Part shown: positions 28,990 to 37,172 of the stretch, piece after piece
Position numbering within the stretch: position 1 is the first letter of the stretch
Layout: every line of letters starts with the position of its first letter
Assembly (NCBI RefSeq): GCF_002813455.1
Contig: NZ_PHHE01000001.1
Coordinates: 3,275,001 to 3,339,000 of the forward strand
Source: Pseudomonas baetica
GTDB lineage: Bacteria; Pseudomonadota; Gammaproteobacteria; Pseudomonadales; Pseudomonadaceae
Reading direction: 5' to 3'
DNA length: 64,000 nt
Made by a program: the position numbers and the translations under genes
The notes under the pieces: generated by a model
Told to the model about the DNA's origin: nothing
Databases searched by the model: none
What the model saw: the letters and a program-made list of their open reading frames with translations, nothing else

Positions 28990-29291
28990 GCTGGGTAGAC
29001 CGTGTCGGGATTTTTTGAGAACTGCAGCTTCAATGTTTGCCGGTCAAAGCCCTGTGAGCGGCCTGTCAAAGATTTGTGAATGAGCACCCATCTCCCGATG
29101 AGCTGGTCAGAAATCTGGGGTTTTTTCGGTTTTATCGATTCATCACGATGCTTAGCCTGCTACCATTTGTCACATCATGTTGCAGGCGTGTCCCCCTTCC
29201 CCGGGTCATCCCGGCCACGCCGCAACGAAAAATCCTCAAGCCGTTCGCAGAAACGGTTGACCCCCTTGATGCCTGATGAGGTGCACCCCCC
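28990..29291 (+). other. 302-bp intergenic region before the gluconate dehydrogenase operon
   Basis: This region must hold two divergent promoters. No gene, repeat or clear operator was seen. Short T-rich tracts are present (GGGGTTTTTTCGGTTTTAT at about 29117). Confidence 0.4.
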
Positions 29292-30038
29292 ATGTCTGAT
29301 GCAGATCGAGACAACCCGCGGCGTGAGTTTTTGCGCAAATCCCTGACCCTGATTCCGGTGGTCACCCTGGCCGGCACCAGCCTGGGCAGCAGCGTGCTGC
29401 AAGCGGCGCCGGAAGCGGCACCGGTCAAGCCTGCCGCGCAACCGGCTCGCGCCGACGCAGGCGTGTATCAGCCGAGCTATTTCACCGCCGAAGAATGGGC
29501 ATTCATCAATGCGGCCGTGGCGCAATTGATCCCGAATGATGCCCAAGGCCCGGGTGCACTTGAGGCCGGGGTACCGGAATACATCGACCGTCAGATGAAT
29601 ACGCCATACGCCGCCGGTGCCCTTTGGTACATGCAAGGCCCGTTCAACGCCGACGCCGCACCGGAGATGGGTTGGCAGAGCAAACTGGTGCCAAAAGAGA
29701 TCTATCGCCTGGGCATCGCCGCCACGGATCAGTGGGCAAAAGCTCTCAACGGTAAAACATTTGCCGAGCAAGACAGCGCTACCCGAGACGATTTGCTCAA
29801 GCAACTCGAAGCTGGAAAACCGCAATTCGATAGCGTCCCGGCGAAGATTTTCTTCAACCTGCTGCTGCAAAACACCAAGGAAGGGTTCTTCTGCGACCCG
29901 ATCCATGGCGGCAACAAAGGCATGGTTGGCTGGACCATGATCGGTTTCCCCGGCGCCCGCGCCGATTTCATGGATTGGGTGGAACGCAACGAGCAATACC
30001 CCTTCCAGGCAGTTTCGATTCGCGGCGAGAGGGCTTAA
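29292..30038 (+). CDS. Gluconate 2-dehydrogenase, gamma (small) subunit
   Basis: This 248-aa subunit has a twin-arginine signal (RREFLRKSLTLIPVV) and the gluconate 2-dehydrogenase subunit 3 domain (FFTAEEWAFINAAVAQLIP-like, here YFTAEEWAFINAAV). The complex oxidises gluconate to 2-ketogluconate on the periplasmic side and passes electrons to ubiquinone through the cytochrome subunit. The Tat signal on this subunit probably exports the flavoprotein by hitchhiking. The first ATG is at 29292, and the next gene starts 3 bp after the stop. Confidence 0.92.
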   Translation: MSDADRDNPRREFLRKSLTLIPVVTLAGTSLGSSVLQAAPEAAPVKPAAQPARADAGVYQPSYFTAEEWAFINAAVAQLIPNDAQGPGALEAGVPEYIDRQMNTPYAAGALWYMQGPFNADAAPEMGWQSKLVPKEIYRLGIAATDQWAKALNGKTFAEQDSATRDDLLKQLEAGKPQFDSVPAKIFFNLLLQNTKEGFFCDPIHGGNKGMVGWTMIGFPGARADFMDWVERNEQYPFQAVSIRGERA

Positions 30039-30041
30039 GGC

Positions 30042-31826
30042 ATGGCAACGGTAATGAAGAAGGTTGACGCGGTCATCGTCGGTTTCGGCTGGACTGGCGC
30101 GATCATGGCCAAGGAACTGACCGAGGCGGGCCTTAACGTGCTGGCGCTGGAGCGCGGGCCGATGCAGGACACGTATCCCGACGGCAACTATCCACAGGTG
30201 ATCGACGAACTCACCTACAGCGTGCGCAAAAAACTCTTTCAGGACATTTCCAAAGAAACCGTCACCATCCGCCACAGCGTCAACGACATCGCCCTGCCGA
30301 ACCGCCAGTTGGGCGCGTTCCTGCCGGGCAACGGCGTCGGCGGCGCGGGGCTGCACTGGTCGGGCGTGCACTTTCGCGTCGACCCGATCGAGCTGCACAT
30401 GCGTAGCCACTACGAAGAACGCTACGGCAAAAGCTTCATCCCCAAAGACATGACCATCCAGGACTTCGGCGTCAGCTATGAAGAGCTGGAGCCGTTTTTC
30501 GATTACGCCGAAAAAGTCTTCGGTACCTCGGGCCAGGCCTGGACGGTGAAAGGTCAACTGGTCGGTCAGGGCAAGGGTGGCAACCCCTACGCACCGGATC
30601 GTTCGAACCACTTCCCGCTGGAAGCGCAGAAAAACACCGTTTCCGCACAGCTATTCGGCAAAGCGGCTACAGAAGTCGGTTACAAACCCTACAACCTGCC
30701 TTCGGCGAATACCTCGGGGCCGTACACCAACCCCTACGGCGCGCAGATGGGCCCGTGCAACTTCTGCGGCTTTTGCAGCGGTTACGTTTGCTACATGTAT
30801 TCCAAGGCCTCGCCGAACGTGAACATTCTGCCAGCGCTCAAGCCTCTGCCGAACTTCGAGTTGCGGCCCAACTCGCATGTACTGCGGGTCAACCTCGACA
30901 GCACGAAAACCAAAGCCACCGGCGTGACGTACATCGACGGCCAGGGTCGCGAGATCGAGCAGCCGGCGGATCTGGTGATTCTCGGCGCCTTCCAGTTGCA
31001 CAACGTGCGGCTGATGCTGCTGTCCGGGATCGGCAAGCCCTATGACCCGATCAGCGGCGAAGGCGTCGTCGGGCGCAACTTCGCCTACCAGAACATGGCG
31101 ACCATCAAGGCGTTCTTCGACAAGGACACCCACACCAACAACTTCATCGGTGCCGGCGGCAACGGTGTGGCGCTGGATGACTTCAACGCCGACAACTTCG
31201 ACCATGGCCCGCACGGCTTCGTCGGTGGGTCGCCGATGTGGGTCAACCAGGCCGGCAGCCGCCCGATCGCCGGCACCTCCAACCCACCGGGCACGCCGGC
31301 CTGGGGCAGTGCGTGGAAACGTGCGACCGCCGATTACTACACCCATCAAGTGTCGATGGACGCCCACGGCGCGCATCAATCCTACCGAGGCAACTACCTC
31401 GATCTCGATCCGGTGTACCGCGATGCCTACGGCCTGCCGCTGCTGCGGATGACCTTCGACTGGCAGGAAAACGACATCAAGATGAACCGCTTCATGGTCG
31501 AGAAAATGGGCAAGGTCGCTGAAGCGATGGGCCCGAAAGCCATTGCGGTGATCGGCAAGAAAGTCGGCGATCACTTCAACAGCGCGTCCTACCAGACCAC
31601 CCACCTCAACGGTGGCGCGATCATGGGCACCGACCCGAAAACCAGCGCCCTGAACCGTTACTTGCAGAGCTGGGACGTGCATAACGTGTTCGTGCCAGGG
31701 GCTTCGGCGTTCCCGCAAGGTCTGGGTTACAACCCGACCGGGCTGGTGGCCGCGCTGACCTACTGGTCGGCGAAAGCGATCCGCGAGCAATACCTGAAAA
31801 ACCCCGGCCCGTTGGTTCAGGCTTAA
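30042..31826 (+). CDS. Gluconate 2-dehydrogenase flavoprotein (GMC oxidoreductase)
   Basis: This 594-aa flavoprotein begins with the FAD-binding Rossmann segment VDAVIVGFGWTGAIMAKELT. GMC features include NGVGGAGLHWSG and the C-terminal substrate/FAD region FNSASYQTTHLNGG...NVFVPGASAFPQGLGYNPT, where the catalytic His pair is expected. A CNFCGFCSGYVCY segment is typical of this dehydrogenase subfamily. It has no export signal of its own, in keeping with co-export with the Tat subunit. It lies between the gamma and cytochrome c genes with 3-12 bp gaps. Confidence 0.93.
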   Translation: MATVMKKVDAVIVGFGWTGAIMAKELTEAGLNVLALERGPMQDTYPDGNYPQVIDELTYSVRKKLFQDISKETVTIRHSVNDIALPNRQLGAFLPGNGVGGAGLHWSGVHFRVDPIELHMRSHYEERYGKSFIPKDMTIQDFGVSYEELEPFFDYAEKVFGTSGQAWTVKGQLVGQGKGGNPYAPDRSNHFPLEAQKNTVSAQLFGKAATEVGYKPYNLPSANTSGPYTNPYGAQMGPCNFCGFCSGYVCYMYSKASPNVNILPALKPLPNFELRPNSHVLRVNLDSTKTKATGVTYIDGQGREIEQPADLVILGAFQLHNVRLMLLSGIGKPYDPISGEGVVGRNFAYQNMATIKAFFDKDTHTNNFIGAGGNGVALDDFNADNFDHGPHGFVGGSPMWVNQAGSRPIAGTSNPPGTPAWGSAWKRATADYYTHQVSMDAHGAHQSYRGNYLDLDPVYRDAYGLPLLRMTFDWQENDIKMNRFMVEKMGKVAEAMGPKAIAVIGKKVGDHFNSASYQTTHLNGGAIMGTDPKTSALNRYLQSWDVHNVFVPGASAFPQGLGYNPTGLVAALTYWSAKAIREQYLKNPGPLVQA

Positions 31827-31838
31827 GGAGCGATGACC

Positions 31839-33140
31839 ATGAAGAACCTTGTTATCGCGACCCTGGCCCTGCTCGGCAGCGCCTCCATTCATGCCGCCGA
31901 CGTTGATCAAGCGTTGATCAAACAGGGCGAATACCTCGCCCGTGCCGGCGACTGCGTGGCTTGCCACACGGCCAAAAACGGCAAGCCGTTCGCCGGTGGC
32001 CTGCCAATGGAAACGCCGATCGGCACGATCTACTCGACCAACATCACCCCGGATAAAACCGGTGTCGGTGATTACAGCTTCGAAGATTTCGACCAGGCCG
32101 TCCGACATGGCGTCGCCAAAAACGGCAGTACCTTGTACCCGGCGATGCCGTATCCGTCCTACGCCCGTGTCAGCGAAACCGACATGCAAGCGCTGTACGC
32201 GTATTTCATGCACGGCGTTGAACCGGTGGCGCAAGAGAACAAGGCCAGCGACATTCCCTGGCCGTTGAGCATGCGCTGGCCGCTGATGGGCTGGCGCTGG
32301 ATGTTTGCGCCAAAGGTCGAGGACTACAAAGCCGCGTCGCAAGACGCCGTTATTGATCGTGGCGCCTATCTGGTCGAAGGCCTCGGCCATTGCGGCGCCT
32401 GCCACACGCCGCGCGCCCTGACCATGCAGGAAAAATCCCTGAGCGCGGCGGACGGCAAAAACTTCCTGGCCGGCAGCGCGCCGCTGGAAGGCTGGATCGC
32501 CAAAAACCTGCGCGGCGACCACAAGGATGGCCTCGGCAGCTGGAGCGAAGAGCAACTGGTGCAATTCCTCAAAACCGGCCGCAGTGATCGCAGCGCGGTG
32601 TTCGGTGGCATGAGCGATGTGGTCACCCACAGCATGCAATACATGACCGACGCCGACCTGACCGCCATTGCCCGCTACCTCAAGTCGTTGCCAGCGACTG
32701 ATCCGAACGATCAGCCGCATCAGTACGACGAGAAAGCTGCCAAGGCCCTGTGGAACGGTGACGACAGCCAACGCGGCGCATCGGTTTACATCGATAACTG
32801 CGCGGCGTGCCACCGCACCGACGGCCACGGCTATACCCGGGTATTCCCGGCATTGGCGGGTAATCCGGTGCTGCAATCGGACGACCCGACTTCGCTCATC
32901 CACATTGTGCTCAAGGGCGGAACATTGCCGGCCACGCACGCGGCACCATCGACCTTCACCATGCCGGGTTTCGCCTGGCGTCTGTCGGATCAGGAAGTCG
33001 CGGACGTGGTGAGCTTCATCCGTGGCAGTTGGGGCAACAAAGGGGCGCCGGTCAGCGCTGACGAGGTCAGTCGTTTGCGCACCAGCGATATGACGACCAC
33101 CTCGACAGATGACCTGGGCCAGCTAACCCACAGCAATTAA
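31839..33140 (+). CDS. Gluconate 2-dehydrogenase tri-heme cytochrome c subunit
   Basis: The protein has a signal peptide (KNLVIATLALLGSASIHA) and three CxxCH heme sites: CVACH at residues 39-43, CGACH at 185-189 and CAACH at 321-325. It is the membrane-linked electron-transfer subunit to quinone. The ATG at 31839 is preferred over 31833 because GGAG at 31827-31830 lies 8 bp before the former and 2 bp before the latter. The operon ends in the terminator at 33143, into whose T-tract the ISL3 element has inserted. Confidence 0.92.
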   Translation: MKNLVIATLALLGSASIHAADVDQALIKQGEYLARAGDCVACHTAKNGKPFAGGLPMETPIGTIYSTNITPDKTGVGDYSFEDFDQAVRHGVAKNGSTLYPAMPYPSYARVSETDMQALYAYFMHGVEPVAQENKASDIPWPLSMRWPLMGWRWMFAPKVEDYKAASQDAVIDRGAYLVEGLGHCGACHTPRALTMQEKSLSAADGKNFLAGSAPLEGWIAKNLRGDHKDGLGSWSEEQLVQFLKTGRSDRSAVFGGMSDVVTHSMQYMTDADLTAIARYLKSLPATDPNDQPHQYDEKAAKALWNGDDSQRGASVYIDNCAACHRTDGHGYTRVFPALAGNPVLQSDDPTSLIHIVLKGGTLPATHAAPSTFTMPGFAWRLSDQEVADVVSFIRGSWGNKGAPVSADEVSRLRTSDMTTTSTDDLGQLTHSN

Positions 33141-33142
33141 AC

Positions 33143-33183
33143 AAAAAGCCCTGTGCGCATTCATGCACACAGGGCTTTTTTTT
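33143..33183. terminator. Bidirectional terminator, IS-interrupted at its T-tract
   Basis: AAAAAGCCCTGTG pairs with CACAGGGCTTTTT and ends in eight T at 33176-33183. The same eight T recur after the IS at 34492-34499 as its target duplication. Confidence 0.9.
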
Positions 33184-34491
33184 GGTTCTTCACGGAATCC
33201 CGGGAAACACAGAAACAAGAACGCCGATTTGATTGATGATGTTCGTGCGAGCAAACACATCTAACAAACCGGCGTTCTTATGCGCGATATTAATACTTTC
33301 CTTCCTTTTTGGGAGGGCTTTTCTGTCGTCACGATCAAGCCTGATGGTGATGCCCTCCAGATCGATCTTACACCCCACGCCACCCGATTCCCTTCCTGTG
33401 GTGGGTGCCAAAAACCCTGTTCAACCACGCATGAGTATTGCCAGCGAGTCATTCGTGATTTACCCATTCTCGGTCGCGCAGTACGCCTGAGCGTTTTGCT
33501 CCGACGCGTTGGTTGCCGCGACTGTGGCAAACGCATGGAGGCCGTCAGTTGGCTGGATCGCTATGCCCGTATGACACGGCGTCTGGCAGAGGCGGTCATT
33601 CAAGCCTGTGAACGCCTTCCCACGTTGCACGTAGCGCAGATGTTTGGGCTGCATTGGGAGACCGTTCGGGTGCTGGAGCGTCGAGCCTTGCAAGCAGCAT
33701 TGAGCGTTTTGCCAAAGGCGCAACCGCGACGTTTGGTGATGGACGAGTTCGCATTGTTCAAAGGTCATCGTTATGCCAGCGTTGTTCTGGATGCGGATAC
33801 GCGACGGGTGCTGTGGATCGGCGAAGGCCGCAGCCGGGCGGCGGTCAGGCCATTTTTCGAAGAGCTGGGGCCAGAGGGGTGCGCCCGAATCGAAGCGGTG
33901 GCAATGGACATGAACACCGCTTTTGATCTGGAGGTTCGTCAGCACTGCCCAAAAGCGCGAGTGGTCTACGATCTTTTCCATGTGGTGGCCAAATATGGCC
34001 GAGAGGTGATTGATCGGGTTCGCGTCGACGAAGCCAATCGACTGCGTCACGACAAGCCGGCCCGAAAGGTCATCAAGCAAGCGCGTTGGCTGCTCCTGCG
34101 CAACCCGCAGAACCTGAAAACACCGGAGCAACAGGTCCGCTTGGAGGATTTGCTGGCGGCCAACCAAGCGTTGATGACGGTCTACTTGATGAAAGCTGAA
34201 CTCAAAACGCTCTGGACGCCAAGTACCGCCTGGGGCTGGAGATCAGCCTGGAAGCAATGGCTGCGCCACGCTGATGAAAGCGCGATACCGGCTCTGATCC
34301 TGTTCGCCAAACGGCTAAAGGGTTATTGGCGGGGAATCGTCAGCCGGGTTCGCTGGCCGATGCACACGGGGCAGTTGGAAGGCATAAACAATCGAATAAA
34401 GGTTATCAAACGGATGGCGTACGGTTACCGGGATAGCGAATTCTTTTTCATGAAAATCAAGAGCGTCTTTCCCGGTAATCCGTGAAGAACC
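33184..34491 (+). mobile_element. ISL3-family element, 1308 bp, intact
   Basis: The 24-bp terminal repeats begin GGTTCTTCACGGA at the left and end TCCGTGAAGAACC at the right, with about three mismatches inside. The 8-bp target duplication is TTTTTTTT. One transposase gene covers most of the element. Confidence 0.93.
33280..34485 (+). CDS. ISL3-family transposase
   Basis: This 401-aa transposase has an N-terminal zinc-binding region (CGGCQKPC and CRDCGKRM) and an HTH segment (VAQMFGLHWETVRVLERRAL). The DDE domain has Asp in VMDEFALFKGH, Asp in VAMDMNTAFDLEV and Glu near the C-terminus in GQLEGINNRIKVIKR. It appears full length. The C-terminus FPGNP reads into the terminal repeat. The ATG is at 33280 in the left part of the element. 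Confidence 0.93.
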   Translation: MRDINTFLPFWEGFSVVTIKPDGDALQIDLTPHATRFPSCGGCQKPCSTTHEYCQRVIRDLPILGRAVRLSVLLRRVGCRDCGKRMEAVSWLDRYARMTRRLAEAVIQACERLPTLHVAQMFGLHWETVRVLERRALQAALSVLPKAQPRRLVMDEFALFKGHRYASVVLDADTRRVLWIGEGRSRAAVRPFFEELGPEGCARIEAVAMDMNTAFDLEVRQHCPKARVVYDLFHVVAKYGREVIDRVRVDEANRLRHDKPARKVIKQARWLLLRNPQNLKTPEQQVRLEDLLAANQALMTVYLMKAELKTLWTPSTAWGWRSAWKQWLRHADESAIPALILFAKRLKGYWRGIVSRVRWPMHTGQLEGINNRIKVIKRMAYGYRDSEFFFMKIKSVFPGNP

Positions 34492-34530
34492 TTTTTTTTA
34501 CGCTACAACCAATACAGCGTTTAATCCCTA

Positions 34531-34833
34531 TTACGGATTCATGATATTTACATAGGCCTTGGCCAGTGCCAGCAACTTGGCCTTGTCATTTGCATCAATA
34601 TCACCGTCACCATCGATATCCTTTACATTACGCACATCGAAAGTTTCACCCGCGTCGTAAGATGCGGCAATGATGATCTGCGAATCCAGCAGGGACTCGC
34701 TCGGCACTGCGTTCTGCGCATCCCAGCCAGACTGTTTCAGCGCAAACTGCATGGACACCAGGACTTCATTCGGATCAACCGGAGTCGGCCCAAGTTTCTG
34801 CAGAAAGATGCCACGTTGATTAAAGTTCGACAC
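34531..34833 (-). CDS. Orphan small protein with EF-hand/dockerin-like calcium loop
   Basis: This 100-aa protein of unknown function carries a perfect 12-residue loop D72-I-D-G-D-G-D-I-D-A-N-D83 with ligands at positions 1, 3, 5, 7 and 12. An LLALAKAYV helix follows. This is one half of a dockerin-type I or EF-hand unit. There is no signal peptide. The start is GTG at 34833 with AAGGAA 7 bp upstream; an ATG two bases further is out of frame. The base composition is more AT-rich than its neighbours. It is convergent with the gluconate operon, from which the ISL3 element now separates it. Confidence 0.7.
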   Translation of the reverse strand: MSNFNQRGIFLQKLGPTPVDPNEVLVSMQFALKQSGWDAQNAVPSESLLDSQIIIAASYDAGETFDVRNVKDIDGDGDIDANDKAKLLALAKAYVNIMNP

Positions 34834-35023
34834 ATTTAATTCCTTTTAAATATTGAATAGCAGAATGACAACAAGGCGAATACTAACGACATCGCAAGTT
34901 GCACTGCTACTTGAAAGGTGTGTCTCCGGATTGCGATAAACATAGTTCAATCAATAAACCGGAGGAGCTGTTTCCATACCCGAGTCGCCGAACGGCACTG
35001 GCTGTTTCCTCGCACCAGCGATA

Positions 35024-35039
35024 CTGTATATACATACAG
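35024..35039 (+). promoter_or_regulatory. LexA (SOS) box before the radical SAM gene
   Basis: CTGTATATACATACAG is a perfect CTGT-N8-ACAG operator, 18 bp before the ATG at 35057. It overlaps the likely -10/start region and should give LexA repression. Confidence 0.85.
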
Positions 35040-35056
35040 ACGTCAGGACATATCCG

Positions 35057-36115
35057 ATGCACACGCCCTTGCCACCTCGCGGACGCGGCACCGCGACCAA
35101 CCCGCACAACCGTTTCGCACCGAACCGTTCGGTGGCCGAGGACGACGGCTGGTATCAGGAGGTGCCCGAAACCCAAGGCACCGAAGTGATGATTGAAACG
35201 GCGAAAACCATCATCACCCGCAACACTTCGCCGGATCTGCCGTTCGACCGCTCGATCAATCCCTATCGCGGCTGCGAGCATGGCTGCATTTATTGCTACG
35301 CGCGGCCCAGCCACGCCTATTGGGACATGTCGCCGGGGCTCGATTTTGAAACGAAGTTGATCGCCAAGACCAATGCTGCGCAGGTACTGGAAGAACAGCT
35401 GAGCAAACGCGGCTATCAATGCGCGCCGATCAATCTGGGCTCCAATACCGATCCGTATCAGCCGATCGAGCGCGAACACAAAATCACCCGCCAGACCCTC
35501 GAAGTGCTGCTGCGTTATCGGCATCCGGTAACCATCGTCACCAAAGGCTCGCTGATCCTGCGTGATCTCGACCTGCTGACCGAACTGGCGCAGCAACGGC
35601 TGGTGGCGGTGATGATCAGCCTGACCACGCTGGACGATGAACTGAAGCGAATCCTCGAACCGCGCGCTGCGGCGCCCAAGGCGCGATTACGGGCCATTCG
35701 GGTCATGCGCGAAGCCGGGATTCGCGTAGGTGTGCTGTGTTCGCCGATGATTCCGATGATCAACGACAGCGAAATCGAAAGCCTGCTCACCGAGGCTCAC
35801 GCCGCTGGCGCGCAGAGTGCTGCGTACATGATGTTGCGCCTGCCGCTGGAAGTCGCGCCATTGTTCGAAGAGTGGCTGCAGGCGCACTATCCACAACGGG
35901 CGGCGCATGTGCTGAGCCTGATTCGCCAGAGCCGGGGCGGCGAACTCTACGACAGCCGTTTCGGCGCACGGATGCGTGGCGAAGGGCCGTTCGCCGACTT
36001 GCTCGCGCAACGCTTTGCCAAGGCCATTAAACGTCTTGGTTTAAATCATCGCGAGAGCTACAACCTCGATTGCACAGCCTTCTGTCCGCCGGGTCGCCAG
36101 ATGTCGTTGATTTAG
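35057..36115 (+). CDS. SOS-regulated radical SAM protein (PA0069 family)
   Basis: This 352-aa radical SAM enzyme has its 4Fe-4S cysteines at C73, C77 and C80 (CEHGCIYC). A TIM-barrel-like core follows (INLGSNTDPYQPIER, IVTKGSLILRDLDLL). It is related to the SplB (spore photoproduct lyase)-type branch used as a repair enzyme in other bacteria. The actual substrate is unknown. The LexA box just upstream and SOS induction of P. aeruginosa PA0069 (established knowledge) suggest a DNA-damage role. The extra C-terminal Cys in CTAFCPPGRQ is conserved-looking and may matter for function. It is monocistronic. Confidence 0.85.
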   Translation: MHTPLPPRGRGTATNPHNRFAPNRSVAEDDGWYQEVPETQGTEVMIETAKTIITRNTSPDLPFDRSINPYRGCEHGCIYCYARPSHAYWDMSPGLDFETKLIAKTNAAQVLEEQLSKRGYQCAPINLGSNTDPYQPIEREHKITRQTLEVLLRYRHPVTIVTKGSLILRDLDLLTELAQQRLVAVMISLTTLDDELKRILEPRAAAPKARLRAIRVMREAGIRVGVLCSPMIPMINDSEIESLLTEAHAAGAQSAAYMMLRLPLEVAPLFEEWLQAHYPQRAAHVLSLIRQSRGGELYDSRFGARMRGEGPFADLLAQRFAKAIKRLGLNHRESYNLDCTAFCPPGRQMSLI

Positions 36116-36353
36116 CGACAATTGGCCTATGGTTGTGAGGTTGGAACCCTTCCGTCGAAACACCTCAGTCACGTTTTTTGTGACCTGGAACACACGTTCT
36201 AGAGCGCTTGATTCAGTTTGAGTTAAGTTTCGGCGGCTACCTTGTTCATCGAGTGACTGACGGGACGGGATGACCCGGATGTTTAAACAGCCACTGGCTT
36301 CATACCGGAATACCGGGGCAATGACCCCCTGAATCCGCCTAAGAGGATGAATC
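36116..36353 (+). other. Leader of the carbonic anhydrase - SulP operon
   Basis: This 238-bp region contains a small inverted repeat GTCAC/GTGAC around 36170-36184. No gene or clear operator is seen. AAGAGGATGAATC lies just before the ATG at 36354. Confidence 0.35.
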
Positions 36354-37082
36354 ATGAGTGACAAGGATAAACAGCCGTTGGCTGCGTCGGCGCAAGCCCT
36401 TGTGGCGGAATCCGCCGATGCAGCGCTGCGACAGATCGTAGACGGCTTTTTGCATTTTCATCATGAGGTCTTCCCGCAGCAGGAAGAACTCTTCAAGAAA
36501 CTCGCCACGGCCCAGTCGCCAAAAGCGATGTTCATCACCTGCGCCGACTCGCGCATCGTCCCCGAACTGATCACCCAGAGCTCGCCTGGCGATTTGTTCG
36601 TGACCCGAAATGTCGGCAACGTTGTACCGCCTTACGGCCAGATGAACGGCGGCGTTTCCACCGCCATCGAATATGCGGTGCTGGCGCTCGGCGTGCAGCA
36701 CATCATCATCTGCGGCCACTCGGATTGCGGCGCCATGCGCGCGGTGCTCAACCCCGACAGCCTGGAAAAAATGCCGACGGTCAAAGCCTGGTTGCGCCAC
36801 GCCGAAGTGGCAAAAACCATGGTGCATGAAAACTGTAACTGCGCCGACGAAAAAGAAAGCATGCCGGTCCTCACCGAGGAAAACGTCATCGCCCAATTGC
36901 AGCACTTGCGTACCCATCCTTCGGTAGCCTCACGCATGGCGAACGGTCATCTGTTCATCCATGGCTGGGTCTACAACATCGAAACCAGCGAAATCAAAGC
37001 TTACGACGCGGATCAGGGACGCTTCCTGCCGCTCGACGGCAGCCATCCGATTCCGGTGGCGACGCCCAAAGCGCGCTTCTAA
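36354..37082 (+). CDS. Beta-class carbonic anhydrase
   Basis: This 242-aa zinc enzyme has the ligands Cys in ITCADSR and His/Cys in CGHSDCGAMRAV, together with the Asp-Arg dyad. It interconverts CO2 and bicarbonate in the cytoplasm. A SulP-family transporter gene follows 90 bp later; the pair suggests bicarbonate uptake or export coupled to the anhydrase, as is common in pseudomonads. The start ATG has AAGAGGATG upstream. Its length is normal for this group. Confidence 0.93.
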   Translation: MSDKDKQPLAASAQALVAESADAALRQIVDGFLHFHHEVFPQQEELFKKLATAQSPKAMFITCADSRIVPELITQSSPGDLFVTRNVGNVVPPYGQMNGGVSTAIEYAVLALGVQHIIICGHSDCGAMRAVLNPDSLEKMPTVKAWLRHAEVAKTMVHENCNCADEKESMPVLTEENVIAQLQHLRTHPSVASRMANGHLFIHGWVYNIETSEIKAYDADQGRFLPLDGSHPIPVATPKARF

Positions 37083-37172
37083 ATCTTCCTAACAATCTGT
37101 GTGGTTTGACGCCGGCCGCTGTTTCAGCGGCCCGGCCTCGCCACGCCTGAAGAAAGCTTCGGGAGAGTCATC

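Noticed and set aside
30651..32939. Very long minus-strand open frame (762 aa) opposite the gluconate dehydrogenase genes
   Set aside because: Antisense artefact of high GC3; the sense strand encodes three clear enzyme subunits. The same applies to long antisense frames at 23722-25872 and, on the plus strand, at 13547-14839.
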